Both the position numbers and the translations under genes were made by a program. The notes under the pieces are model-generated. The model saw only the letters and a list, made by a program, of their open reading frames with translations, was not told the DNA's origin and did no database searches. This document shows, piece after piece, positions 11,760 to 22,526 of a stretch of 33,972 nt of DNA; the first letter of the stretch is position 1, and each line of letters opens with the position of its first letter. The DNA is taken from positions 1 through 33,972 of the forward strand of contig ML769923.1 of NCBI GenBank assembly GCA_009733575.1. The letters run 5' to 3'. Origin of the DNA: Gymnopus androsaceus JB14. Lineage: Eukaryota; Basidiomycota; Agaricomycetes; Agaricales; Omphalotaceae.

Positions 11760-12063
11760 ATCGTATGTATCAAAAGTATATGGAACTATCGACAACGTTA
11801 GGCTCCCAAAGAATGTCCCGACGTGTAGGGTCCCGTCTAGCCACCAGGGCTGGATTAGGCGATGATCGTACAGCGTCCATGCCGTGGAGGCATAGTGTAT
11901 GTAAGAAGAAGTAAAGTAAAGAGTAAAGTAAAGAATCGGACGTGGCACTAGTTCGTACATCAACTCCTACATACTCGAGTAGTACAAGTGTCTCGGCCGT
12001 TCGGGATACATAGTCGAAATGTTTGCTCCCGATCTTCCTCCTAAGCCAATTCCAAGAGGTCAC
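11760..12063 (-). mobile_element. 5'-truncated LINE 3'-end fragment
   Basis: A minus-strand frame reads LRRKIG...SRTAETLVLLEYVG, resembling the C-terminal end of the larger LINE in this window (MRRTIG...TTAETLKELFRF, near 21470-21560). The following 3' UTR shares a tail motif: plus-strand CCCGTCTAGCCACCAGGGCT here versus CCCACCTAACCGCAAGGGCT in the LINE, each followed by GGATT (20 of 25 bases identical over the full 25). Only the element's end is present, as expected for 5'-truncated insertion. Boundaries are approximate, and the simple repeat (AGTAAAGTAAAGAGTAAAG, about 11911-11929) lies within it. Confidence 0.6.
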
Positions 12064-12230
12064 TCGGTGAGCGAGGTGAGCGAGAGTGCCAGCTCAGAGA
12101 CAATCATATCGGAACAACTAAACTCAGGTACAGAGCTTCGAAGTGAGTTGGCCTTTTACACTGTGTTTACTGGGGGTAATGTTAGATGATAGACATGTAT
12201 CGGTATCAGTGCCCACAAGACAGCTCTTTT

Positions 12231-12385
12231 ATTCTGTGGTATAAAACCTGAAGGTGTCGAGTGCATACTTATGTTGGCAAGTGGCATTAGTAAATGTTTG
12301 ACTAGTTTATTCTGTGGTATAAAACCTGAAGGTGTCGAGTGCATACTTATGTTGGTAAGTGGCATTAGTAAATGTTTGACTAGTT
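12231..12385. repeat. Tandem duplication, two copies of 78 bp
   Basis: Copy 1 (12231-12308) and copy 2 (12309-12385) both begin ATTCTGTGGTATAAAACCTG and end TGTTTGACTAGTT. They differ by one internal C/T (TTGGCAAG versus TTGGTAAG) and at the last bases. The period is 78, a multiple of three, so the frames read through on both strands, but the peptides have no recognisable features. Confidence 0.95.
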
Positions 12386-12856
12386 CATTTGACTTTTTTG
12401 GACGAAAAGCTTTTTTTGAGGGGTTGGGTTGGGTTGGTAATGGATCGGCTGAATTAGATATGTGGTAACAAGGACTCGGGTTCCCGAGTATGTTCGACGC
12501 AGGGTGGCAAAAAGCGGACGTGGATTCAATCCGATTGTATCATACATTAATTCTGAGCTCGCAGACACAAAGGTAGAAATTGAAAGTTGGAACGTCGATG
12601 GAGGCTTGTCATCTCCCTGCAAAAAGAGGTTAAAATCTATGTCTGTTGATGGCAGGTAACGAACGCAACTCTCCTCGAACAACAGCATCTCCAGCAGATT
12701 TCTCTCCGAGTCCAATGAGAAAGGGAAGGGTAGAGGAGATAATGTAAAAGGTCAGAGATGGAGTGACGTGCGGAGGAAAGGAACTGAGATAGTAGAAGGA
12801 CGCAAGTTATAGGTTTCTCTCTCAAGGCTGGAGAAAATCCAATTGACTGAGAACCC
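12386..12856. other. Non-coding between tandem repeat and hydrolase
   Basis: No convincing gene. A 111-codon minus-strand frame (12380-12715) has no recognisable motif and I do not call it. The part next to 12856 is the 3' flank of the hydrolase gene. Confidence 0.35.
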
Positions 12857-13932
12857 TTAGCTCTGCTCTACTGTCTCTGCACAAATCCTCTCCCAAACCC
12901 CACTACGCATGAAAATATCTGCATGACTCGCCTCGGGGACAAGCACAATCTCAATCTGCGCATTCGACATCTTCTCCTTTATCCGTTGCACACTCTTTGG
13001 GCCAAAAAACACATCCGCATCGCATGTGAACCATGTCACCTTGGCGCTGCAATTCACATGCAACTGCTCCAGCACCTCTAATGTGAATTCCTGGGATTCG
13101 TGAATATCCCTGTCGGTAATCAAGATCTGCGCGCTCTTTCCGGAGTGCTACTTGTTCTGGGGGCGCGTTGTAGGCGGAGAGTACTTCACGCATGCTTCTG
13201 TTGTCGACGAAGACGCCTGGTGCATCCTGGTCTGCTTTCTTGCTTCCCACTAGGCGGAGAAATATCCGCTCTACAGGCGTGTCTGAAAGCTGGTCGACAT
13301 ACATCACGCTGCGGAACACGAACCCCGGCACAGTGCACATGGCTGTCATAATACTCGAGTCCGTGTATGGGGCGGGGAGGTGTGTGCTAATAGGGAACAG
13401 GCGTATCACGCGTTGTGGCGCAGAGGCTGCGAGACTCAGCATTTGATAGGCCCCAGCCGAGTGCGCAGCGATACTGAACTTGTCGATGTGCAGCGAGTCG
13501 AGCAGCTCGAGGCTGATGCTGGTCAGCTCGGAGAGAAGAGCGAGACCACTGCGTGATGCTGTGGAGCCTTGAGTCCAGCGATCAATGATAAGGATTTGAA
13601 GCTCTGGATGTGCGCCGGCAAAGGTTTGGAAGAGCGTCAAAAGCTGGCTCCGACCGTTGGCTCCATAGCAGAAGAGCACGGTATGCGGAGCCCCGGGATT
13701 CAGATGGGTGTACTTGGATAGAGTGAGATGGCGTGGAAGGACTAGTGAAGATGATGGGGAGGACGAGGGACATTGTGTGGAGTGTTTCCAATGGGCAATA
13801 GATGAGCTTGGTGAAGAAGAATTATACGAGAGTAGTGTAATTCTACTCAGATATGATGGAAGTTCAGGAAGAAATAGTGTCGTGGGGAAGCTGTGCACTA
13901 GCGCTGATTATTGACGCAGTGATAATGGCCAT
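12857..13932 (-). CDS. Alpha/beta hydrolase, one frameshift
   Basis: The larger part (frame from about 13898 down to about 13135) has TVLFCYGANGRSQL as the post-strand loop, IIDRWTQGST, and the nucleophile elbow SIAAHSAGAY (A-H-S-A-G instead of the usual G-x-S-x-G). The C-terminal part lies in another frame: ILITDRDIHESQEF, then WFTCDADVFFGPKS with the likely acid Asp and VPEASHADIF with the likely catalytic His, ending at a TAG on 12857-12859. The join needs one extra base in the GCGCGC run near 13130-13134. The family hydrolyses esters or related bonds; the substrate is unknown. The start is unresolved: 13898 is a GTG, an ATG at 13932 is out of frame, and a small 5' exon may be missing. It could be a pseudogene or a base-calling error. 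Confidence 0.72.
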
Positions 13933-14155
13933 CACTGTCAGAACACCATTTGCAGTCACAGTCTCGTTTGGTGGCGCACCACCAATGTTAACAATTTACT
14001 ACAGCCTAATTCGGTCAAGCACTCAATCGGAGCAGTCAGTCAGTGTAAAAGAAAAGAGGATTTGGATTTCAATCGTATATCATACCGCAAGTATTGGACT
14101 ATGTAGTTAAAATTCCCCTAACAAAACACCTTTCGTTCTTCACCGGATGCGGAAA

Positions 14156-14891
14156 CTAGAACATCGATCCTTCTGGAGGCTGGGGTAATTTCCTGTTGTT
14201 GGACGACGCCATTTCCCTATAAAAGACGGGAGGCGATTGATTTAAATGGATATCAAGTCGATGACAATGAAGCCCACCTCCGCATTTCGACCAACAACGT
14301 CTCCAGACTGTGATTCCGAGTCCAGTTGGAAAGCACAGGGAGCTTCGAGGGATCTACATGACCGTTTGTCTTTACGAGCGCGAGAATTGAACGAAGCGGT
14401 GATCAGCGCCCATCCTATCCTGAGCGGAACCTATCAAGCCCACTAACCTGATCGACAAACGGTATGTTCACCCTGCTGATAAACTGCACCTCCGGTGGTG
14501 CATCTGGATACTGTGGTCCACAAGAAATCTTGAGAGAATAGATCCGGTTTTCATGTACAGTCTAGGAAGGGATGAACAATGTAAAGCACAAAGAAAGCAT
14601 TTAGAAAGCTTACATGTCCAGGCCCAATAATCGTTCCAGTCCAATGCGACATCATGAGATCATCTGAATCCTCTAATCCATACGAACACGATCCATCTCC
14701 GATTCCTTTCTCGCCCTTTTCGAGCTCTTCCAGGAGACGAAAGTTTCTAGGGACTATCGAGCATAAAGTGGCGCAAGTGGAGGAAGGAAAGATGGTCAAC
14801 GATTCGGTTACCCAGATGAAAGAAGGAAAGGCAGATCTGGACACAGCAAAGCCCTGGCTAATCGCGATGGATCCAACTCACCCTTTGCCAT
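14156..14891 (-). CDS. MMS2: Ubiquitin-conjugating enzyme variant Mms2 (UEV)
   Basis: Five exons (14891-14882, 14753-14614, 14561-14448, 14369-14278, 14216-14156) sum to 417 nt, 138 residues, the usual size of UEV proteins. Sequence landmarks: [93 protein letters not shown] and a C-terminal KLPQPPEG. The catalytic Cys of true E2 enzymes is absent, as expected. Mms2 pairs with Ubc13 to build Lys63-linked ubiquitin chains on PCNA in error-free post-replication repair. The first exon holds only ten coding bases (ATGGCAAAGG), a typical arrangement. It is divergent from RIC1, 179 bp away. Confidence 0.97.
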
Positions 14892-15070
14892 TGTGGATTT
14901 GAGATCGTCGTCGAGGTTACGGTTCAGGTTCAAGGAAGGAAGCGCTGACTCACGCTCAGCTGGTTTTTCACGCGGTCCAAGGTTTGACCGTCTCTTCCGG
15001 CTTGTCCCCGAGTACCGAATTCCTATGGGCCATATATTATCGGTATCGTAGGGAGATCAGCTCTTCTTCA
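14892..15070. promoter_or_regulatory. Bidirectional promoter, MMS2 / RIC1
   Basis: 179 bp separate the start codons of MMS2 (minus) and RIC1 (plus), so the two genes share an upstream region. No TATA box is apparent. The two short hydrophilic frames here are not called as genes. Confidence 0.5.
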
Positions 15071-18000
15071 ATGTATTTCCCTACTTCCACGGCAAGGCGC
15101 CTTTCGACAGTCCCAGCTCTCCCCAATATTCCTCCTGAAATTGTGATTGGAATTAGCCCAAGTCCACGCAAGTCACTATTTTGTACTCTTACAAGGAATG
15201 GAATATCAATTTGGCGCGTTCGAGTACGTTGGACTTGAAAATTTTAAATCAAAGCTAAATAATTTGTAGCCTTCAGCAGTTTTGGCCTTTCTTTCACGAA
15301 CCCCAACATCGATAATTGACCATGGAGAGAACAGGGAAGCATTCTGGTCCCCAGAAGGTTCTAGGATCGTGATTCAGGCATGCAATAATCAGCTTTCTCT
15401 GGCTCAGAATACTGACTTGTCACACGCAGACTTCCGAGTCGTATCTTGTGCTTCTTACCGTCACATATCACCCCAATGAATCCACCTACCGACCTCTTAC
15501 ACTCTCATCAAATGCGCAAAGAAACTTTCTGGCTGGTCCAGGAGAAGCTTTCCCTCTAAACAGTATAAGTCTGCATTTCGAAGGCGTCATTCGAGTAGAA
15601 GGAACTTTGGTTAGGTATGTACAGTTTGCTTGCTCAAGATTTTGCCTGAGAATCTTTTACTAGCGTGTCCCCCCGAAAACAGTCTATCACATTCTCCACG
15701 AAGAATCCACCTGCGATTCAACGGATACCCTGGCCAGAAGAAGAAGAGGAGGAGGGGGAAGATGAACGGGAACTAGACGAAGAATATGCTGGACGGAGAA
15801 AGAAACTTGACAACTATGACCAGTGGATAATCAACGAGCATGATTTCCCCTGGCTGGTGGAACCTGAAGGTACAGGGTGACAGTACTAGTTGACCAAGAA
15901 TCTAACCAGCATTCACAGTGGCCATCTCCCGAATTCTATCCAGTCGGAGTACAGGTGTCGAAAGTTGGATCGCATCTGACGGGAGAGCCTACGTGGTATA
16001 CCTGAACCACAACGAGGAACCGTCAGAAGACAATTCCAACTTGCCTGAAAATGATCCTCCACGCCAAACTTCCCCGACGCATACCACAGAGCGCAGCGTA
16101 TGGATGGGAACCTGTGTACACAACTTTGAAACACCACGCTGGGTGCAAAAGCGACGACGTGTTGAACCGCACGACCAAGACGATACATCATACTTTGAAC
16201 CCAATCGCGCTGTTGAGATTGCTATGAACGCAAAGTTCTCATTGATTGCAGTTGGCATGTTTGGGTATGCCTTTTCTCATTGTTTGCTGTTCTACTTATT
16301 TATTTCTATCCTCAGAGGTGGTATTCAGTACACCACGTTTCCCGGCGATGAAGGTGTCTTGCCGACTTCTCAAAAAGTCGAGATACCAAACCCGTTCAAT
16401 CGACAGACAGGCCCGGTATGCTCGATGGAATGGAGCTCGGATGGATATGTCCTTGCTGTTGGATGGAAACATGGCTGGGGAATCTTTAGCGTTGGCGGGA
16501 GGTGCTTGGTCTCTGCTTTTGGCGTTGAAGACGTTGTTGACGAACAAAAGTACGTTCTTTCCTTGCGGTGTGAGAATATACTAACAGACCGCAGGTTCCA
16601 GGATGCATTCATGTATGGGATATCGAATCTCGTGAGCACCGTCCTTTACTACTCGTGTTCACGACTAAAGCAACTACTAGTTTTGGGCGCCTGGAAACTT
16701 TGAGCTGGTTGTGCTCGCTCAACCTTCGCCTAAAAGTACGTCTATACCTACAGTCTTGGACAACACAAATTCTGATCTTGGGACCAGCCATAGACGGTCA
16801 AGTCTTTGTCATTCCCTTTGCAAAGAGTGCTACAACAGGCCAACACTCTCCGGTACGTGATCTGACTAGTATATCATTTTTGTACCAACTGAGGAATTAC
16901 GCGTATAGGATAACACTCGTTATGCCTTTTTACAGCTGGAAGACCGTGCACTCATATACCGTGGGGCAGATCAACCCGATATCAGTATTATTAATCCAGA
17001 ATCGGACGTTTGGCAACATATCAAGGTAATCCTTTTCCTCATCGACGAGTGTGGACCTATTCTGAATAATTTCTTAGGTCCCTCAAAGCTACCTCGCAAC
17101 AAACTGGCCGATACGATACTCATCGTTGAGCTCCGATGGCCGTTTGATTGCAGTAGCTGGTCGACGTGGCCTCGTTCATTACAGTGCAAGTTCCGGTAGA
17201 TGGAAACTTTTTGTAGATCCAGTACAAGAGCAGGCATTCTCTGTACAGGGAGGACTCCTTTGGTTCCATCACGTATTGATAGCAGCTGTAGAGGTTTCCA
17301 AAACACACCAGGTGCGATTCTCCTCCCTCACGCGTGTTCGAATATTTGAACTGAATATTGCCTCAGATTAGACTGTATTCGCGCGACCTGGAATTAAGCA
17401 ACCAAAACGTCCTCCATCGCGAAGTGATGCCTGCTCCAGTTGTCATCCTATCGTTGGTGGATAACACTCTTCTCGTCTACTGCGCCGACAATACTCTGTT
17501 CCATTTCTTGATTATCCCGACCGCCGATACTATTAAACTGCATCTTTGTGGAAGTATCACTTTCAATGGAGTTATCGCTACGCCAAGCGCAGTACGAATG
17601 TTGAGTTGGATGATACCGAGTGCGCAAAAACGTAGGTCGAAAGGAATTCTAGCTAGGAATTCTCTTGCTCAAGCTTTCTTTCCTTCCAGAGATAGGAGAT
17701 CCTGTGGATGATTTGGCTGTCGCAACAGTGTTGATGGTCGTTGGAGGCCAACTAGTTTTGCTGCGGCCCAGAAAGGTGAGGAATTTCATGTTTGCTTCTA
17801 TGAACTGACATCCAAAGCTGATTCAACGACAGTCCGCAAACCAAGAAGTCAAATATGACATGCAGATTTTCGCGGATCGTATCGAGTTTTGTTGGATACA
17901 TCTTCGAGGTATCGCTGCGCTCGAAAATTCGTTGTGGGCTTTCGACGGTAAAGGGATTCGTGTATGGTTGAATGCATTGGCTATCGAGACTCCTGCAACT

Positions 18001-18885
18001 CAAGATCAGAATGAGATTCAGGAGAGCGTGAAGGAGAGTGTCAGCATCCCGCTCGAGTTCTATCCGTTATGTATGTTTTTTTTTCCGCCGCGTCTGATTT
18101 CTGCATCTCATACCTGTCGTAGCGGTCCTTATGGATAAAGGGATTATCATCGGCGCTGAACATGAGGTCGCTGCTCGGTCGAACCTACCTTTTGTAATGT
18201 TTCGGCATGCGACAAGTGTGAGTACCGCTATTTTCAATCGCTGGCCTTTTCTCACCTGCTTGCAGTCTCATCTGTTCTTGCACCATATTCTTCGATCTCA
18301 TCTTGAAGCATCGCAAGTCAAGGAAGCGGTGACCTTTGCTTCACATTATCAGGATCTTGTGTACTTTGCACATGCACTTGAGATATTGCTTCACGATGTT
18401 GTTGAATCCGAGGCAGAAACAGACGTGGATAGCGAGTCGTTGAATGACCAAGAAGTCCTTGCAACAGTCGTCGAGTTTCTGGATCATTTTGACGCTGCTT
18501 TGGACGTTGTCGTTGGTTGTGCGCGCAAGACAGAAATGACTCGCTGGAGGCGGCTATTCGATGTAGTTGGCAATCCTAAAACCCTTTTCGAGGTGAGTAT
18601 TTTCATGTGTTCGGGCACAAGCTAACTGAAATAACTAACACCCGTTCTCAGACCTGTCTTCTCTCAAAAAGATTGAAAACAGCAGGATCGTATCTTCTTG
18701 TCCTCCACAATCTTGAACAGTTGGATGAGAAGAATGTGGATGCCATCCGACTTTTGAAGAGTGCGATGGAGGGAAAAGACTGGCAGCTGTGTCGAGAGTT
18801 GTTGCGATTTTTGCGGTCCATTGATGATTCTGGTGCAGCTCTTCGGAGTGCGTTGGCCCAGACCGGGCTGGTGGAGTTGAACTGA
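15071..18885 (+). CDS. RIC1: Ric1, subunit of the Ric1-Rgp1 Rab6/Ypt6 GEF
   Basis: Seventeen exons, by my reading: 15071-15223, 15270-15377, 15430-15614, 15664-15869, 15919-16264, 16316-16549, 16595-16631, 16681-16735, 16788-16852, 16909-17025, 17078-17311, 17367-17631, 17690-17775, about 17833-18070, 18123-18217, 18266-18592, 18652-18885. They sum to 2985 nt, 994 residues. The start is MYFPTSTARRLSTVP. WD-like N-terminal blocks include VCSMEWSSDGYVLAVGWKHG, YLATNWPIRYSSLSSDGRLI and VAGRRGLVHYSASSGRWK; the C-terminal RIC1 domain contains SHLFLHHILRSHLEASQVKE and MTRWRRLFDVVGNPKTLFE. With Rgp1 it activates Ypt6/Rab6 at the Golgi for endosome-to-Golgi retrograde traffic. Intron 2 appears to be GC-AG. 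The exon 14 acceptor could alternatively lie 15 nt upstream. Confidence 0.95.
15378..15429 (+). other. GC-AG intron in RIC1
   Basis: The join IVIQ-TSESYLVLLTV requires exon 2 to end at CAG|GCATGC with no GT at the donor. The 52-nt intron has CTGAC 18 nt before the CGCAG acceptor. Phase is 0 on both sides. Confidence 0.7.
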
Positions 18886-19691
18886 AATGGTGTACATACG
18901 TACAGTATGTTGTTGAACCGTAGAAATCCATCGAGATTCTAGATGCTGCAATGCGGTTCGAAACGGCGTTTAGTAAAAGGTCGACTCGGTATAGTTACAG
19001 CAAGAGAAAAAGATCTAGAACTACTGTCGTGCTACCGAATCCCAGCGGACTTCAAGTCATCAGGGATGCTCAAGTGCACTTCATGGACTAACGAGCTGTA
19101 CATCTCTGATCCAGGCCCTGACTCTCGTCTTAGAAGATAGGGAGTTGCTGGTAGTAGAGCATACTAAGGCCTTCGACATCCCGTGCCCAGCGGCTCGATT
19201 GAACAGTTCCTACATACAACAACAGACAGGGACAAATACAGCAACAAATTTCAAGTACTTACTAGTAGGAAGGCTCAAGCAAAGCAAATCACTGGACACT
19301 TGTATCGCACGACGCATGCTTCCAGATTCATCGATTAAAAGTGCATTTACAAATAACGAAAGAGGTAGCTCGCCAAAACACAAATCTGTGGAGACTAAAG
19401 CAAGCTGTCTATCTCTGGCCTGACGCTTGTCTTGGAGGATGAGTGTTGCAATATTATTTTTGCTGGTAGTTCTGCGCGCGAGGACTAGTGCAGAACAATG
19501 AGTTCAACATTCCGTGTCCAGCGGCTCGATTGGATTTATTTTTTACATACAAAAGCCGACAGGGAATACGAAGAAAGTGGCTCCGACTTGATATTTCCGA
19601 TGGCTACTCTGTAGGTGGATGACAGTCATAATTTTCTTGCTACCTAGCAGCCGTATTAGAGATGGGTGGGCACACATAGCGGCGAGAATAG
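18886..19691. other. Non-coding with a diverged direct repeat
   Basis: The first part is the RIC1 3' flank. Two diverged copies of a sequence (about 19110-19225 and 19417-19562) share AGCGGCTCGATTG, CTGGTAGT, a TTACATACA/CTACATACA word and GACAGGGA, spaced about 320 bp. They look like old repeat copies. No gene is supported, and the minus-strand frame over 19543-19977 mostly shadows the Y3-like gene. Confidence 0.45.
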
Positions 19692-19699
19692 GTATATAA
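19692..19699 (+). promoter_or_regulatory. TATA box of the Y3-like gene
   Basis: TATATAAA lies 46-54 nt upstream of the ATG at 19746, a spacing that fits a strongly expressed secreted-protein gene with a short leader. Confidence 0.55.
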
Positions 19700-19745
19700 A
19701 GACGAACACCTTCCACAAATTCTGCAACCAGAAGAAATTTAGACA

Positions 19746-20458
19746 ATGCTCTCTCAAGCCAACTACCGCAAGGTAAATCCCAAGAGCACTCTTTTGATTC
19801 TCCCCGCTTACTTACACTTATGTAGACGTTCGTCGTCGTCGCCGTATCTCTCGCTTCGACCATCATCACACCCGTTCTCGGTTCCGCCGCTAACGTTACG
19901 AGTTGTTTCGATACAGGCGTAGCTGGAGCCTCAGGCTGCAGCGGCTTCATCAACGCTTTCTGTACATTTAGCAACACTGTAAGTTAGCGACAGCATTATT
20001 CTTCTTAAATCAGTATAGTCATTCTGATAATCGATGTTAGGTAGCACCACTGAATAGTTTTTCGGGCTGCTTCAATGCCGCTTCTGGACTTGGTTACAAG
20101 TGTATGTACCTAGGCTTCCGGGGTGATTGAATGCTGACGACTCTGCTTCTCGCCTTTCTTCCCTCCTCGCGGTCGCTATAAAAATTTGGACCTTGCCCTC
20201 AATTCGGAACAGGCGACTTTACAGCGTGGAATTTGTTGGGTACCACCTCCGCTACTCCGAGTGTGGCGGCCTGCGAATCTACTTTTGCCGCCATCATCTC
20301 AGATTGTCCTATGGTAAGTACTGATTGAACTCAGAGTCTGTGTTCTCATTTATTTTCCTCTATAGGGCGGCGAAGGAAATGCCGCAGGAGACTTCACTTA
20401 TACTATTGATCCAAATGAAGGAAGCTGCGGTGCTGATGTTGTCGCTGATGGCTCTTAA
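19746..20458 (+). CDS. Small cysteine-rich secreted protein, Y3-like
   Basis: Five exons (19746-19772, 19826-19978, 20041-20101, 20213-20313, 20366-20458) sum to 435 nt, 144 residues. The first ~30 residues contain a hydrophobic signal-peptide core (TFVVVAVSLASTIITPVLG). The mature part has eight Cys: TSCFDTG, GCSGFINAFC, SGCFNAASG, YKCDFTAWN, VAACESTFAAIISDCPMGG and SCGADV, with the closing DFTYTIDPNEGSCG. This order matches, from memory, the fungal glycan-binding protein Y3-like family (first described in Coprinus comatus); I could not check it. The protein is likely extracellular with four disulfides. Its role (carbohydrate binding, defence) is inferred only. A TATA box precedes it; no partner genes are seen nearby. 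Confidence 0.75.
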
Positions 20459-21077
20459 AGGAGAAGGATACCGTACTTGAACTCTGTAAAGAGACACATC
20501 GGAATTTGATTGCAAAATTGATTTTATTGCAGTTTTATGCAACTAACCTTTTGCCCATCTTGAAATCCTTACCGCTGTGATCAGGCTAAGAAATTGCAAG
20601 CAAGGGGAGCAAGGGTTAAATGAGCAAGGAGATTACAGTGGTATAGCTATGATCGTAATATCATCCACTTGATCCTGTAGTGTATTGTCAAGCACCATCG
20701 TTTAAGTGTTACCATCTGTCATCACCAAAGGCCTCTCAAAGCAGCTCTAATGCCATATTTTCACCTTGGTGTGGGCCTTGGAAGCAACGGATACCCAACA
20801 GTCCAATATCTCCATTTCGCTCCTCTCAGGCTTCACTTTCTTAAATCGCTCCAACAACCCATCGGAAGCCATGATCAAAAAATTCTATTTGAGACGGTCA
20901 CATCTCGCATATGAGACTTCAGGGACATGGGAGAGGTAGGGAGGTGTGAAGTTATAATTCACGAGATTTTGGTTCACCTTTTTGTTGTCTCTTGTCAACG
21001 GGAATACGCGGAGATTTTTAAATGGAAGGGCATATCGCCCAAAGCTGGCAATATGAATTAGTACAGCAGAAATGAGA

Positions 21078-21080
<3 letters not shown>
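20459..21080. other. Mostly non-coding; one small protein-like frame
   Basis: 3' flank of the Y3-like gene, then sequence leading to the LINE tail. On the minus strand an ATG at 20872 opens a 41-codon frame to about 20747 beginning MASDGLLERFKK with a basic, protein-like composition and a possible GT donor near its end. It may be a small exon or a gene remnant. Nothing else is supported. Confidence 0.35.
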
Positions 21081-21109
<29 letters not shown>

Positions 21110-21410
21110 GAATCCCGTTTATTCGCCGAAGTGCGCAAGCATATGGTAGCGAAAACCTATCTATCTAGTTATGTATTCGAGTCTCGTGGGTATAAAGGGT
21201 TACTGTGTGTGTGTGTAATGCTGCCAACAACGAGAGGCACTCAGTGGAGGCCCCGGTAGGATAAATCCCACCTAACCGCAAGGGCTGGATTGTATGTGAA
21301 TGAGTAATGTATGTAAGGTAGGGAGAGAGGGAAGGGAGAGAGAGGGAAGAGATGAGTGGAAAGCAGTAGCATCCGTGACGGTGCATTCTGGCGTGAATCG
21401 CAAGGTTCGG

Positions 21411-22526
21411 TTATTCTTCTCCCCACTGTGGTAGTTCGCCGACTATGTGAAAGAATCTCCGTGTGTCGTTTATGAATCGGAAAAGCTCCTTGAGGGTTTC
21501 TGCTGTTGTGAGGAGCACCAAGAAGGTGCAACTTCTGCGACCTATCGTTCTCCTCATTCTGTCTCTGCATGTACGATGGGCTGGGCATTCCATTAGGTAG
21601 TGGTAGGCCGTTTCCGGGTGTCGCTTGCAACAAGGGCACAATGGTGAGTCGACACGATTTATGTTGTATAGGTGCTTCTGTAGGGGTGCGTGGCCAATTC
21701 GCAGCTGTGTTAGGATCGAGAGGAGCTTTCTCGGTAGGCCCCTTGTTAGCTTCGAGTACGCTCAGCTGGCTGCAGTAGCTGGAGAAGGATCGATCTTCTT
21801 GAATTTCATGTACCACGGGGACTTTCTCCACATTCTGTTATGCTGTTCCTCGAGGGACTTTCTGAACGTGCGGATGATGGTGGTCTGGCTCCTGGGGAGG
21901 GATTTGTGGAGTTGTTTGGGGAGTTTTGCTTTTGGGCTAGATCTGGTCATGGCTGCCTTTTTTGCTTCCTCATCAGCCCTTTCGTTCCCTGCTACTCCAA
22001 CATGTCCTGGGACCCAGTAAATGTGTACCGCTACATCGGGGTGGGTTAGCCTGAGTTGTTGTAGTAGCTCGTGGAAGTAGTCAAGGAGGTAGTGGGCCAG
22101 GTCCGTGGCTGTGGTGTCGGATGCTGTGATGGCTGACGAGTTGTCAATCCATATGGAGATTTTCCGAATGGATCCCCGTTGAAGGCATGCTTGGTGTAAG
22201 GCTAGAAGGAGGCCGACACATTCGCCCTTGTAAACTTCATGATTGTTGTCTGTTCCCAGCCTGAAGCGTAAAACTCCTTTCTCCCTGCCATTCCTATATA
22301 TGACTGAGGCTGCGCCTACTCTGCCTTTATAGCCAGACCCGTCTGAGAAGCATCTGATGTCAGAGTCATCCTCCTCGAGCAGTTTCATTGCCTCCTCTTT
22401 ATTTTCCACGATGAATATGACCAGGTCTGGGTCCCAGCTCAATTCGTACCAGACAGCTTTCTTCTTTTCTATGCGTTTTGGCTTTAGCTGGTAGGCGCAC
22501 ATTAGGTCGTGGAGCGGTGAGAGGTG
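21411..22526 (-). pseudogene. LINE RNase H and CCHC knuckle
   Basis: Same frame as the reverse transcriptase. RNase H1-type motifs: RCFSDGSGYKGRVGAA (Asp), VYKGECVGLLLAL (Glu), SIWIDNSSAI (Asp) and WVPGHVGVAGNERADEEAK (His/Asp). After a TGA at 21762-21764 the frame goes on through RIGHAPLQKHLYNIN to CPCCKRHPETAYHYLMEC, a C-x2-C-x7-H-x4-C zinc knuckle, and stops at 21411. RNase H removes template RNA in some LINE clades. Confidence 0.9.

Noticed and set aside
12380..12715. 111-codon minus-strand frame
   Set aside because: No motif, and it overlaps the tail of the 78-bp tandem duplication.
14246..14446. 66-codon plus-strand frame near MMS2
   Set aside because: Antisense to MMS2 exon 4 and its introns.
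19543..19977. 144-codon minus-strand frame
   Set aside because: Shadow of the Y3-like exons and their upstream region.
21625..22020. 131-codon plus-strand frame
   Set aside because: Antisense to RNase H of the LINE.
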